This document shows, piece by piece, positions 6,901 through 16,141 of a stretch of 64,000 nt of DNA (its first letter is position 1; every line of letters begins with the position of its first letter). The notes below the pieces were generated by a model, which saw nothing but the letters and a program-made list of their open reading frames with translations, was not told the DNA's origin and did not search any database. The stretch comes from Erythrobacter rubeus (GTDB taxonomy: Bacteria; Pseudomonadota; Alphaproteobacteria; Sphingomonadales; Sphingomonadaceae), in assembly GCF_014705715.1 (NCBI RefSeq), contig NZ_JACXLC010000001.1, forward strand, positions 2,149,360-2,213,359, given 5' to 3'. The translations under genes were made by a program, and so were the position numbers.

Positions 6901-8952
6901 ATGCCAACCAAGCCGTTCAGTCCGTTTGTAGCCGCAATCTGGAAAAGATTGGCGGAGACTTTGTTTGTCGAGCCTCGCGACATGGCGATCAGTCCCAGCC
7001 AGGTGGTCGATAACCTTCAACGCATGTTTGGCTATATGACGGGTCGGACACCGGCAGAGACGGCGCTTTCGGTGGTTGCCACCTGGACAGTGCTCGGCGG
7101 GCCGGCTTGGCATTTTGCTCCCCGGCGCTTTCGCATCTGGCGGATCGAGCGGCGACTGAAAAACAGCCGGATCGACCTGTTTCAGGACATGGCCCGCATA
7201 CGGGGCATCGTTTATGCAGGCTATTACGGTCATTGGCTGGATGCAGACCCCGCGGATACCGGACAGGCAGCGGAGGAAGATGCCAACCGCGCCAATCCCG
7301 TGCTCGATTCCTTGGGCTTCACCTTGCCCCGTCATCGCACCCGCGCAGGTACGCCGGATGATCCGGCGATAGAGGAGCACACGGCCAACGATCTGCCGGA
7401 TACCGTGTTCGTTGGCGAAGACGCGATACCAAGCAGCGTTGAGGTGGTCGTTATCGGTTCCGGCGCAGGGGGAGCCGTGGCCGCATCGAACCTCGCAGAC
7501 CAAGGCTATGAGGTGCTGATCGTCGAGGCGGGCCCCTATCTGCCGAGCAGCCGCATATCGCCTCACGAGGCCCGTATGTCGTCCACCCTCTTCAAAGGCG
7601 GCGCCATCCAGACCACAAGTGACCGCGATATCGTCGTGTTCCAAGGGCGCACTGTTGGAGGATCGACGGTCATCAACAATGGAATCTGCCTGCGACTGGA
7701 ACGCGAAGGCGAAACCCATCCGGACGCCAATGACGTACTCGCAACCTGGCAATCGCTTGGAGCCGGGATTGCTGCCGATGAGCTCGACGCATCCTACGAC
7801 CGGGTGGAGGCGCGGCTGGGTGTGCACGAAATCGATCGCAGGCTCGGTCTCAACAACGGCACGCGTCTGCTGAGCGGTTGGAATGCTTATCGCGCGGGCT
7901 CAAGCGACCCCTTGGACCAGCGCGCGACCTCCGGCTGGTTCCGCAAGAATTGGGGCGCAAAAACCGAAGACAATCGCTGCATATCCTGCGGCTACTGCAA
8001 CACGGGCTGCCCCTACGGCCGCAAACGTGCCATGCCCGAAAGCTTTCTGCATCACGCCACCCTCACCGCACCGCGCAAGGCGCGAATTTTGCCCAACGCC
8101 GAGGTTTCTCAAATCGGCTGGGGCGCGCCTGCACCCGATGGACGGCGTGTTGCCACATCAGTGCAGGTCGTGCTGCCCGACGGCCGCGCGAAGACGGTTA
8201 GCGTCACCAAGGGCGTAGTCGTCGCCGCGGGCACCATTGCATCCACCAACATCCTCTCTGCCAGTGGCATAACGGGAACCGGCAAAGGCGTCTCGCTCAA
8301 CATCGCCTGCCCCGTCCCGGCCCTGATGCCCGATCCTGTACGGGCCTGGGACGAGGACCAGATGGCGACGTACATCGATCGCGGCGACTTCCTGATCGAG
8401 AGTCATTTCCAGCCCCCGATGAGTATGGCGACGCTTGTACCCGGCTGGTTCGATGAACATTTCGAGCGGATGCGCAATTACAACCGGCTTGCGTCCGCGG
8501 GAATACTGTTCCCCGTCGACCGCGTTGGCGAGATCAAGGGCGGCAAGCTGAGCTTCAAGCTCAAGGAAGCGGATCTGGCCGTCCTGCGCCGGGCGCTTGC
8601 GGTTCTCACGAAGATCCAGTTTTCGGGCGGCGCATCGGAGGTTTACCCGGCATTGCTGCACGGCGAAACTTTGAAAGCCGGGATGAGCGATGCGGATATC
8701 GACCAGTTTTTCGTGGACCACATTCATGAACCCGATGATGTGGTACTCTCATCAAGCCATCCACATGGTGGCAACACCATCAACGCTGATCCGGCTAAGG
8801 GCGTGGTCGATATCGACCAGAAAGTTCACGGCACCGCCAACGTGATGGTCGCCGACGCCAGCGTGATGCCCAGTTGCATGAGGGTCAACGCTCAGATGAC
8901 CACCATGGCCATGGCCGACCGGGTGACCTTCGGCCAGCGGGTATTCGGCTAG
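6901..8952 (+). CDS. GMC-family FAD oxidoreductase with ferredoxin-like Cys cluster
   Basis: A 683-residue flavoenzyme. About 180 N-terminal residues of unknown role precede the FAD Rossmann motif GSGAGGAVAAS near residue 186, then the GMC signature FQGRTVGGSTVINNG, and the C-terminal SSHPHGG and VMVADASVMPS segments that contribute FAD and catalytic contacts. Residues about 360-370 read CISCGYCNTGC followed by Pro, matching the spacing of a [4Fe-4S] ferredoxin motif. Family members oxidise alcohols, sugars or sterols; the long N-terminus recalls fatty-alcohol oxidases. The start is ATG 6901 with a strong GAGGGGG site; an upstream in-frame GTG at 6865 lacks one. The substrate is unknown. Confidence 0.8.
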   Translation: MPTKPFSPFVAAIWKRLAETLFVEPRDMAISPSQVVDNLQRMFGYMTGRTPAETALSVVATWTVLGGPAWHFAPRRFRIWRIERRLKNSRIDLFQDMARIRGIVYAGYYGHWLDADPADTGQAAEEDANRANPVLDSLGFTLPRHRTRAGTPDDPAIEEHTANDLPDTVFVGEDAIPSSVEVVVIGSGAGGAVAASNLADQGYEVLIVEAGPYLPSSRISPHEARMSSTLFKGGAIQTTSDRDIVVFQGRTVGGSTVINNGICLRLEREGETHPDANDVLATWQSLGAGIAADELDASYDRVEARLGVHEIDRRLGLNNGTRLLSGWNAYRAGSSDPLDQRATSGWFRKNWGAKTEDNRCISCGYCNTGCPYGRKRAMPESFLHHATLTAPRKARILPNAEVSQIGWGAPAPDGRRVATSVQVVLPDGRAKTVSVTKGVVVAAGTIASTNILSASGITGTGKGVSLNIACPVPALMPDPVRAWDEDQMATYIDRGDFLIESHFQPPMSMATLVPGWFDEHFERMRNYNRLASAGILFPVDRVGEIKGGKLSFKLKEADLAVLRRALAVLTKIQFSGGASEVYPALLHGETLKAGMSDADIDQFFVDHIHEPDDVVLSSSHPHGGNTINADPAKGVVDIDQKVHGTANVMVADASVMPSCMRVNAQMTTMAMADRVTFGQRVFG

Positions 8953-9066
8953 GCGGTGCGCTGCCCGCTTATCAAGAATAATTTGCATCAGCAGTAACTG
9001 AGCGGGGATTTGCTCCGAACACGCGGCTGCGCGCGCGCGCATAATTTCGCGTTCTGGAGTGAAATA

Positions 9067-9876
9067 ATGACTGTGTTGATCCGAGGGTCCTTGGTTGCGG
9101 CCTGTGCAACCTTTTCGACTGCAGCCCACGCTGGCGCCTGGCCGACAGGCGAAGGCGAAAGCTATCAGAAGATCGCCATAAACATTCTCGATACGAGTGA
9201 CCGGTTCGGCGATGATCTCCCCGAATTTGAAAACTTCGAGGATTTCACGCTGGCCTATTATGCCGAGTTCGGCCTTGATGAGAAAACGACGTTGATCGTG
9301 CAGGTTCCATACAGGGATTTGGAAAACCGCTCGGCCGGCGTCACGACCAGCAATTCAGGGATCGGTGACGTCGATCTTGGGCTCAAATACAGCATCAGCG
9401 ACGGTCCGTTCGTGGTGTCTGTGCAGGGTTTGGCAAAGCTTCCGTACCTCTATTCGGAAAACGCAGCCCTTCCGCTGGGCAACGGACAACTCGACCTAGA
9501 AGGGCGGTTGCTCGTCGGACGATCGCTTGGGAAATTCGGCTATTTCGGCGCCGAGATAGGATACCGCTACCGCGCGGAAGAGCCGTCGGACGAAATCCGT
9601 TATCTGGTCGAGTACGGGTTCGATCTTACCGACAGCCTCTATACCAGGGCAAAACTGGACGGCATTCTGTCGGTTGGCAACGCAGCCGATGTCGCCACAG
9701 CCAATCCGGCAAACCCCTCCATACCGCTCGAGTTCGATCTCGGACGTCTGGAAGCGACCGTCGGATACAAATTCACGGACCGTTTTGCCTTCGAATTTAC
9801 CGCAGCCCCGAACATCTATGGCGACAACACCCTGCAAGGGACCACTTTTCAGTTCGCGGTCGTCGGCCAGTTCTAG
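9067..9876 (+). CDS. outer-membrane beta-barrel protein
   Basis: A 269-residue exported protein. The signal peptide MTVLIRGSLVAACATFSTAAHA is cut near residue 22. The mature part alternates hydrophobic and polar residues in strands typical of transporter-like barrels (for example KTTLIVQVPYRDLE, GIGDVDLGLKYSI, GYFGAEIGYRYR) and ends in a C-terminal phenylalanine (VVGQF), the usual barrel-assembly signal. It resembles the MetA/phenol-pathway-like channel family. GGAGTGA lies 5 bp before ATG 9067. It starts 114 bp after the GMC oxidase and ends 15 bp before a GT2 gene, so it may serve the export or anchoring of whatever that enzyme makes. Confidence 0.75.
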   Translation: MTVLIRGSLVAACATFSTAAHAGAWPTGEGESYQKIAINILDTSDRFGDDLPEFENFEDFTLAYYAEFGLDEKTTLIVQVPYRDLENRSAGVTTSNSGIGDVDLGLKYSISDGPFVVSVQGLAKLPYLYSENAALPLGNGQLDLEGRLLVGRSLGKFGYFGAEIGYRYRAEEPSDEIRYLVEYGFDLTDSLYTRAKLDGILSVGNAADVATANPANPSIPLEFDLGRLEATVGYKFTDRFAFEFTAAPNIYGDNTLQGTTFQFAVVGQF

Positions 9877-9891
9877 CTCGAGTAATTTTCG

Positions 9892-11451
9892 ATGAATGAG
9901 CAGGCCATTACCGTGGTCCAGTGGGCGATATTGTTCGCCCACTATTCGCTTTTGGCAGGGCTGAGCGCGTATGGCGCGCATCGGCTCTACCACTTGCTTT
10001 TTCTCGGGCCGTGGACCCGGGAGGATCGAAGCTGGGCGGCGGAATCGTCGGCCCAAGAGGAGGACTTTCGCCCCAAAGTCACCGTGCAATTGCCGATTTT
10101 CAACGAGAAATATGTTGTCGAGCGACTTCTGGAAAAAGTCGCCGAACTCGATTGGCCAGCAGACCGTTTGCAAATCCAGCTGGTCGACGATTCAAACGAC
10201 GAGACATCGGCGATTGCGTCCCGCAAAATCCGCGAACTCGCTGCTACTGGTATCGAGGTCGAGCATGTTCGGCGAGCCGACCGCATCGGGTACAAAGCGG
10301 GCGGCCTAGACCATGCGATGAAGACTGCGACCGGGGAATTCATCGCGATTTTCGATGCCGATTTCCTGCCCAATTCCGACTTCCTCAAACAGACCATTCC
10401 CTGTTTTCAAAGCGAGGGAATAGGTATGGTGCAAACCCGCTGGAGCTACCTCAACCGGCAGCGGAACCTGCTTACCCGGATACAGGCATTGATGCTCGAC
10501 GCGCATTTCGCGGTTGAGCAGGTCATCCGCTCTCGTTCGGGCGCATTTTTCAATTTCAACGGCACTGGCGGCGTTTGGCGCAGGACCGCAATAGAGGATG
10601 CGGGCGGCTGGCAGTCGGACACGCTCACGGAAGACATGGACCTCAGCTACCGCGCCCAGCTGCTCGGTTGGCGGTTCGAGTACCTCGAGCACATCGAGTG
10701 CCCCAGCGAGTTGCCGACCACGATGCCCGCTTTCAAGGCGCAGCAGCACCGCTGGGCGAAGGGCGCGATCGAAGTCATGAAGAAGGTCCTGCCTTCGATT
10801 TGGAAGAGCGATCATTCGCTGCACATCAAGGTGGAATCCACATTCCACCTCACCGGGAACATTTGCTATCTGCTGATGCTTATCGACTGCGTCCTGTTTC
10901 TGGTTCCATCCATTCATATTCGGCAAAATAGCGAGTTCGCCTATTGGCTCTGGCTGGACATCCCGCTGTTCGTTTTCGCGAGCCTAAGCCACGGTCTTTA
11001 CTACCTCTACGGTCAACATCGGTTGGGGTCCGGCATATTGCAGCGGATGGCTCTGATGCCGGCTGTTTTTGCAACATCGATCGGCCTATGCGTGAACAAT
11101 TCCAGAGCTGTGATCGAGGCTCTGCTTGGCCAGGTTTCGGCCTTCGTCAGGACTCCCAAAAGCGGAGATTTGAGCGAGGTCGAGAAAGCCCGGTCGATAG
11201 CCAGATTGAGCGACTACCCTGCCCTGACTGCACGCGGTGCGGATCGCCTCGAATTCGTATTGAGCCTGATATTCTTTGGCTTCGTCCTCATGTTCGCTCT
11301 GCGCGGATGGTGGCTTGGGGCGCTCTTCCTCGCTCCGTTCTGCGCAGGCTTTTTCTACACCTTTTTGCAAGGCCGAATGATCCATCGCGCTGGCAAGGAG
11401 CTGGCGACTATCGAGGACGAGGTTCTGCAGACTGACGAAGTGATCCTCTAG
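9892..11451 (+). CDS. processive-type family 2 glycosyltransferase (cellulose/mannan synthase-like)
   Basis: 519 residues. One N-terminal membrane helix is followed by a GT2 catalytic domain with PIFNEKYVVERL, DDSNDET, the nucleotide-sugar DAD (IFDADF, near 155), the acceptor-site TEDMDLSYRAQLLGW (near 246) and QQHRW (near 284). Four or so C-terminal helices follow. The D, DxD, TED, QxxRW set is that of processive beta-glycan synthases such as cellulose synthase and glucomannan synthase, acting at the inner membrane on UDP- or GDP-sugars. There is no PilZ domain and no bcsB/bcsC neighbour, so the product is unlikely to be bacterial cellulose. It is followed after 2 bp by a GT-C gene. Confidence 0.85.
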   Translation: MNEQAITVVQWAILFAHYSLLAGLSAYGAHRLYHLLFLGPWTREDRSWAAESSAQEEDFRPKVTVQLPIFNEKYVVERLLEKVAELDWPADRLQIQLVDDSNDETSAIASRKIRELAATGIEVEHVRRADRIGYKAGGLDHAMKTATGEFIAIFDADFLPNSDFLKQTIPCFQSEGIGMVQTRWSYLNRQRNLLTRIQALMLDAHFAVEQVIRSRSGAFFNFNGTGGVWRRTAIEDAGGWQSDTLTEDMDLSYRAQLLGWRFEYLEHIECPSELPTTMPAFKAQQHRWAKGAIEVMKKVLPSIWKSDHSLHIKVESTFHLTGNICYLLMLIDCVLFLVPSIHIRQNSEFAYWLWLDIPLFVFASLSHGLYYLYGQHRLGSGILQRMALMPAVFATSIGLCVNNSRAVIEALLGQVSAFVRTPKSGDLSEVEKARSIARLSDYPALTARGADRLEFVLSLIFFGFVLMFALRGWWLGALFLAPFCAGFFYTFLQGRMIHRAGKELATIEDEVLQTDEVIL

Positions 11452-11453
11452 CG

Positions 11454-12797
11454 ATGATTTTTCGTCAGGATCATTCAATCGCTCGTTCTTCGCGGCGGGT
11501 GGAAGGCGCAAGCTATGTGATCGCCAGCATCGCAATAGCGATTGTTTTCCTCTTCCCTTGGCTGCCACGCAGTGTCGCACCGGGAACTGCTTATATCGTT
11601 CTTCATGCGGCATTGACCCTCGTGATGCTCGCCGTTTGGCTGCGCGCGTCGTTATCGGTGCGCAGCTTGCTGTGGCTTGCAATCGCCTTACGACTGGTAG
11701 TGGCCTTCGCCGATCCCGTGACATCAAACGATTCGGAACGATACCTATGGGATGGGGCCGTCGCGCTCGCCGGGTTCGATCCTTACCAGACCGCTCCCGA
11801 TCATCCCTCGGTGGCTGGCCTTCGCGGGCTCTGGGCGACACCGCCCGAACATGCGCAATATGCGACGCTCTACCCTCCGGCGGCGCTCGCGCTTTTCGCC
11901 TTCGCCGCGTCGTTCGGACCGGATCTGGCGTTTTGGGTTTGGAAAGCGATTCTAGCTCTCGCCGGTATCACAAGCTTGATCCTCATGCTCAAGGTGCTGC
12001 GATATTATGATCGCGAGCAACATTTCGCGCTGTTGGCCCTCTCGCCCTTGCTTGTTTTTGAAACGGGGATTGGCGCTCACCTGGATGCGATCCTGGTGCT
12101 CGGTCTGGCCATCATGTTGTGGGCCCAGACACAATCACGCTGGGCATTGATGGGCACCGCTCTGGGCGTCGTGACATGCGTCAAGTTTTCGCCGCTCGTG
12201 CTGCTCGTCCCATTGCTGTTCATTCTTGATCGCCCCGCTTTCATACGGGTCGCCGGGTCTGCTTTGCTCGTCATCGCCGGCGTTTATGGTTCCGCGTTGC
12301 TGCTAGGCTACGTCCCTCTGGGAATTCTGCCGGAATTCCTGGAAAAATGGCGCGGAGGATCGCCTGTCTTTTTCGCGCTGGAGCAAATCCTTGACGGGCC
12401 CGGGCTGGCGCTCGCTACCGGAGCTCTGGCGGCGGGAGGGCTGCTGGTTTCGGCTTTTCTGGCCTGGCGGGGAAAGGCGCTGCTCGCTTGCACCGCAGCT
12501 TTGGCCACTCCGCTCTTGGTGAGCCCTGTGGTTTTCCCATGGTATCTGATGATTCTAGTCCCGTTTCTGGCACTTCGGCCGAGCTGGACCGTTCTGCTGT
12601 GGGTTACGAGCGTTCCGGTAACCTACGAGGTCCTCGACCTCTGGCTCGGTTCGGGAGTGTGGTCCCCGCAGCCCTGGCCCCTCGCGGTCATTGCAATCGG
12701 ATGGCTTATCGGGCTCTCGCTCGATTCAAGGATTCACATGCCTCCTTTCGCGCTGGCAATGCCAAGCGTGCAGGAGCGGACCGAGATCGTAAATTGA
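11454..12797 (+). CDS. GT-C integral membrane glycosyltransferase (GT87-like)
   Basis: 447 residues with about 11-12 membrane helices. The first periplasmic loop carries SNDSERYLWDG near residue 92, matching the acidic D-x-x-R-Y-x-W-D-G motif of polyprenyl-phosphate-sugar-dependent GT-C enzymes (GT87/MptA-like); LYPPAALALF and CVKFSPLVLL match further family blocks. Such enzymes move a hexose from polyprenyl phosphate to a periplasmic acceptor. It begins 2 bp after the GT2 stop and is certainly co-transcribed. A second GT-C of the same type sits at 17602, fused to its own GT2. Acceptor and sugar are unknown. Confidence 0.75.
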   Translation: MIFRQDHSIARSSRRVEGASYVIASIAIAIVFLFPWLPRSVAPGTAYIVLHAALTLVMLAVWLRASLSVRSLLWLAIALRLVVAFADPVTSNDSERYLWDGAVALAGFDPYQTAPDHPSVAGLRGLWATPPEHAQYATLYPPAALALFAFAASFGPDLAFWVWKAILALAGITSLILMLKVLRYYDREQHFALLALSPLLVFETGIGAHLDAILVLGLAIMLWAQTQSRWALMGTALGVVTCVKFSPLVLLVPLLFILDRPAFIRVAGSALLVIAGVYGSALLLGYVPLGILPEFLEKWRGGSPVFFALEQILDGPGLALATGALAAGGLLVSAFLAWRGKALLACTAALATPLLVSPVVFPWYLMILVPFLALRPSWTVLLWVTSVPVTYEVLDLWLGSGVWSPQPWPLAVIAIGWLIGLSLDSRIHMPPFALAMPSVQERTEIVN

Positions 12798-12846
12798 ATG
12801 TTCAATCAGTTATGTTGAAAGACTTGGATAGAGTAAGGATAGATTG

Positions 12847-13512
12847 ATGAAACTGCCCAAACCAACCCTCTTCGCGAAGGGCGTGCTGACTGCCGCGGCG
12901 ATCGCTTTGAGCGCATGCGCTTATCAGGCGCCTGCCGACGGCAAGGCCGCCGAAGGAAGCACCAAAGTGAGCAGCGCAGATCTGCCGGAGAACCAGGCGA
13001 CCGCCGTGTTCGCCATGGGCTGCTTCTGGTGCGCGGAAGCCGATTTCGAGAAAGTCGAAGGCGTAATCGACGTCGTCTCTGGCTACACCGGCGGGGACCG
13101 GGAGAACCCGACCTATCGGCAGGTCACTTTCGGCGATACCGGCCATTATGAGGCTATTCTGGTCACCTATGACGAAACCAAGGTGACCTACGATGAGCTG
13201 CTCTCGGTGTTCTGGAAGAATATCGACCCCTTCGATGCGGCCGGTCAGTTCTGTGACAAAGGCAGCAGCTACCGTGCCGCCGTTTTTCCGGAGTCAGACA
13301 GCGAACGGGAAGCAGCCGAGGGGACGAAGGACACGCTCGAGGCCAAACTGGGGCGAGAATTCGCAACGATGGTGATCGATCGCGACGATTTCTATCTCGC
13401 CGAGGAATACCACCAGGATTACTACAAGAAGAACCCCGTACGTTACCGGGTCTATCGGAGCAATTGCGGCCGCGATCGCCGGCTCGCGCAGGTCTGGTCG
13501 GACGCGGGCTGA
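12847..13512 (+). CDS. msrA: peptide-methionine (S)-S-oxide reductase, lipoprotein form
   Basis: 221 residues. The N-terminus is a lipoprotein signal with lipobox LSAC (Cys24), so the enzyme is predicted to be tethered in the periplasm. The catalytic motif GCFWC lies at 58-62; SGYTGG, VTFGDTGHYEA, the D-x2-G-Q-F-C-D-K-G-S-S-Y-R block and EEYHQDYY follow the MsrA family closely, and the C-terminal CGRDRRLAQVW supplies the resolving Cys. It reduces the S-epimer of methionine sulfoxide. AAGGAT lies before ATG 12847, 49 bp after the GT-C gene. It is separated from the convergent receptor gene by a strong hairpin. Most MsrA proteins are cytoplasmic, so the export is notable. Confidence 0.92.
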   Translation: MKLPKPTLFAKGVLTAAAIALSACAYQAPADGKAAEGSTKVSSADLPENQATAVFAMGCFWCAEADFEKVEGVIDVVSGYTGGDRENPTYRQVTFGDTGHYEAILVTYDETKVTYDELLSVFWKNIDPFDAAGQFCDKGSSYRAAVFPESDSEREAAEGTKDTLEAKLGREFATMVIDRDDFYLAEEYHQDYYKKNPVRYRVYRSNCGRDRRLAQVWSDAG

Positions 13513-13530
13513 TCACGGATTGGCGAGCGG

Positions 13531-13576
13531 CCGGTCTGCGCTTGGAGCGAGGAGCTCCACAGGCGGCGCAGACCGG
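13531..13576. terminator. bidirectional terminator-like cruciform
   Basis: CCGGTCTGCGC (13531-13541) pairs perfectly with GCGCAGACCGG (13566-13576). The loop holds a second perfect hairpin, GGAGC-GAGGA-GCTCC (13544-13558). It lies between the convergent ends of msrA and the TonB receptor and could stop transcription from both sides. There is no U-tract on either strand, so it is not a textbook intrinsic terminator. Confidence 0.6.
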
Positions 13577-13584
13577 TCACCTCG

Positions 13585-15861
13585 TCAATAGCGCCAGCCG
13601 ATCTCCACACCATAAGTGCGCGGCTGGTTGAAGATACCGGACAGGTTGTTGAAGTCGATCGCCGACACCGTACCCACCGTATTCGTGATATTGCGCGCCC
13701 ATCCCGCGATGGTCCAGCTGTCGAGCTGATACCCCACGCGCAGCCCGCCGAGAACTTGCGGTTCGGCTTCGAATTCGACCGAATCGTAAAGGAAGATGTT
13801 CGACGATGAGCGGTACGACCAATCGGTCGTGGCGAAGAATTCACCCGGTCCGATCTGACGATTGTACTGCAGCACAGCGTTGGCAATGAAACGCGGGCTT
13901 TGCGGGAAAGGATTGCCGTCGATCAGCGCATTGCCGGTTGCCCGGTCGATCGGATCAAGCACCGTGCACGGGGTGGCCGATCCACACGGAGCGGTTTGCG
14001 CCGTCTCATCCTTGATTTCGGTCTCATTCCAAGAGAAGTTGCTCGAAAGGGTCAGCGCGTCGGTAAGAGCGAAATCGAGTTCCGCCTCGATGCCGTATCC
14101 AAGGCCCTGATCGATGTTTACGAGCTGGTTGAAATTGCCCGCGCCGCCGATTGCGGTCAGCTGCTGGTCGTCGATGGAATATACGTATCCAGTGAGATTG
14201 AACCGGCCGCGCCCATCGAGAAAGTTCGATTTCAGTCCGGCTTCGTACGAGATGATTGTCTCGGTGTCGGCGACGGTGATGCCATCGAATGTGGGGGTGA
14301 TCGGCGCGAACAGGATACGCCCCTGAATCGAGGGCGCCCTGAAGCCGCGCGCGATCTTCGCAAAAACGTTGACGTCTTCGCTCAGCTCATAGGTCAAGGC
14401 GAGATCGAAACTGATCTCGTCATCGCCCACATCGCGCGTAGATGGACCGGCGGGCGGTGCCCCGAATGTGCCTACGACGCGTTCCGCGACGAAATTCCGG
14501 TCGTCATCCGTGTACCGCACGCCGCCCGCAAAAGTCAGGCGGTCGGTCAATTCGTAGTCGACAGCACCGAACACCGCCCAGGATGTCGTATCCTGGCTCT
14601 GGAACGCGCTTCCATTCTCGATACCGCCAGCGAGAGTGTCGAAGCTGAACGATGAGATATCGAGATCTTCATCGAAGTAATAAAAGCCAGCCGTCCAGTT
14701 GAGCCGCTCTGCATCGGCATTGGTGATGCGCACCTCGTGAGTGATCTGGTCGAGATCATCGATACCGTCACCGCTTTCCGCCGGAAACGGAATCAGACCG
14801 GGACCGCCGCCGGTCGGCAGGAATGCCGCGCCGAACCCGCCGTCCACATCCCCGCGAGAGAAGGCTTCCGCCGTTTCCCAGCCGAAGATGTAAGTCAGAT
14901 CGACCCCGCCAATATTCCAGTCGGCACGAGAGGTGATTCCGAATGTGTCGGTGTCTAGCACAGAAAATCGCTGGGCATCGGCGAAGGTGACTGTGCGATC
15001 GAAGCCGGGCCGCGGATCGTTCGAACCGGGCAGAAAGGCGTTGGCCTGAAAGCTGGTCTGGCCGTCGGTCAGGTGACGTCCGTGGGCATTTATCAGCCAT
15101 GCAAAATTATCGGTGGGTTTGAGCAAAAGTTGGGCCCGATAGGCAAAGTCCTCATAACCACCTGCATCCGCCCTCGGATCGTCATCGATCACGTTCTCGA
15201 TGAAATCATCGCGCTCCTGATAGATTGCGGAGAGGCGCAGCGAAGCAACGTCGTTGATCGGGATGTTGACCGCACCTTCGAGTTGGACGGTGTCGAAACG
15301 GCCGTAGCTGGCGGTCGCATAGGCATCGAAATCATCCTCGGGCTTCGCGCTTTCGAACTTGAGCACGCCCGCCGGCGTATTGCGACCGAACAAGGTGCCC
15401 TGCGGCCCTCTCAGCACCTCGACACGGGCGAGGTCGAACACGGGAAAGCCTTTGAGCACCGGGTTCTCCCAAACGACTTCGTCATAGACATAGGAGACGG
15501 GCTGCGAAGCGTTGAAATCGAAATCGGTGTTGTTGAGACCGCGAATGCCGGGCCGCGGGAATATCCGGCCGAACGAAGTCTCGATATTCAGGCTGGGTAC
15601 GCGGCCTGACAGGAACAGCGTATCATCTCCGCCGCCCCGGAAAAGCGTGAGCGATTCGCTGTCGACCACGCTCAGCGAAATCGGGACGTCCTGCGCATCC
15701 TCCACATCCTTGGTTGCCGTGACGAGGATTACATCGAGACCGGCTGATGCTTCATCCGTCTCCGTTTCTTCGGCTTCTTGTGCCCAAACTGCGCTGGGCA
15801 GGAAAAACGGCGCGAGCAGCGCCCATTTGGATACCGATATAGGTTTCAGGTGGCTGCTCAT
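13585..15861 (-). CDS. TonB-dependent outer-membrane receptor
   Basis: 758 residues. The signal peptide ends near AVWA|QEAEE. The TonB-box-like stretch DVILVTATK is followed by the plug domain (QDVPISLSVVD, GIRGLNNTDFDF, VEVLRGPQGTLFGRNTPAG) and a 22-strand barrel that ends in aromatic residues (GVEIGWRY). These receptors pull substrates across the outer membrane with energy from TonB-ExbBD. The plug signature is that of the large sphingomonad group usually lacking iron-transport neighbours; the ligand is unknown. It is divergent from a sterol-desaturase-family gene across 280 bp (15862-16141) in which I see no clear operator. Confidence 0.92.
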   Translation of the reverse strand: MSSHLKPISVSKWALLAPFFLPSAVWAQEAEETETDEASAGLDVILVTATKDVEDAQDVPISLSVVDSESLTLFRGGGDDTLFLSGRVPSLNIETSFGRIFPRPGIRGLNNTDFDFNASQPVSYVYDEVVWENPVLKGFPVFDLARVEVLRGPQGTLFGRNTPAGVLKFESAKPEDDFDAYATASYGRFDTVQLEGAVNIPINDVASLRLSAIYQERDDFIENVIDDDPRADAGGYEDFAYRAQLLLKPTDNFAWLINAHGRHLTDGQTSFQANAFLPGSNDPRPGFDRTVTFADAQRFSVLDTDTFGITSRADWNIGGVDLTYIFGWETAEAFSRGDVDGGFGAAFLPTGGGPGLIPFPAESGDGIDDLDQITHEVRITNADAERLNWTAGFYYFDEDLDISSFSFDTLAGGIENGSAFQSQDTTSWAVFGAVDYELTDRLTFAGGVRYTDDDRNFVAERVVGTFGAPPAGPSTRDVGDDEISFDLALTYELSEDVNVFAKIARGFRAPSIQGRILFAPITPTFDGITVADTETIISYEAGLKSNFLDGRGRFNLTGYVYSIDDQQLTAIGGAGNFNQLVNIDQGLGYGIEAELDFALTDALTLSSNFSWNETEIKDETAQTAPCGSATPCTVLDPIDRATGNALIDGNPFPQSPRFIANAVLQYNRQIGPGEFFATTDWSYRSSSNIFLYDSVEFEAEPQVLGGLRVGYQLDSWTIAGWARNITNTVGTVSAIDFNNLSGIFNQPRTYGVEIGWRY

Positions 15862-16141
15862 CTCACGCCTCCGAGTATGAGTGATTTTTCGACCGGATGG
15901 TCCTCTGACACGTTCTGTACGCGGTGCTGAAGTTTGCGGTTACACGGCTACGGCGATTGTGCACATTTATTTTGCAGGCGCGCTGAATTGGCAGTGAGAA
16001 AGACGAGACCACCGCGGGATTTCGTCTGGTCCGAGAACTTCGCCAAGGCGAGTGTTTTTGGAAGGCATAGTGTAACCCAATGCGGTGTTGGGGCGAACCT
16101 GCATTGAACAATCGAACGCTTCGAAATGCAGGCACGCAGTG

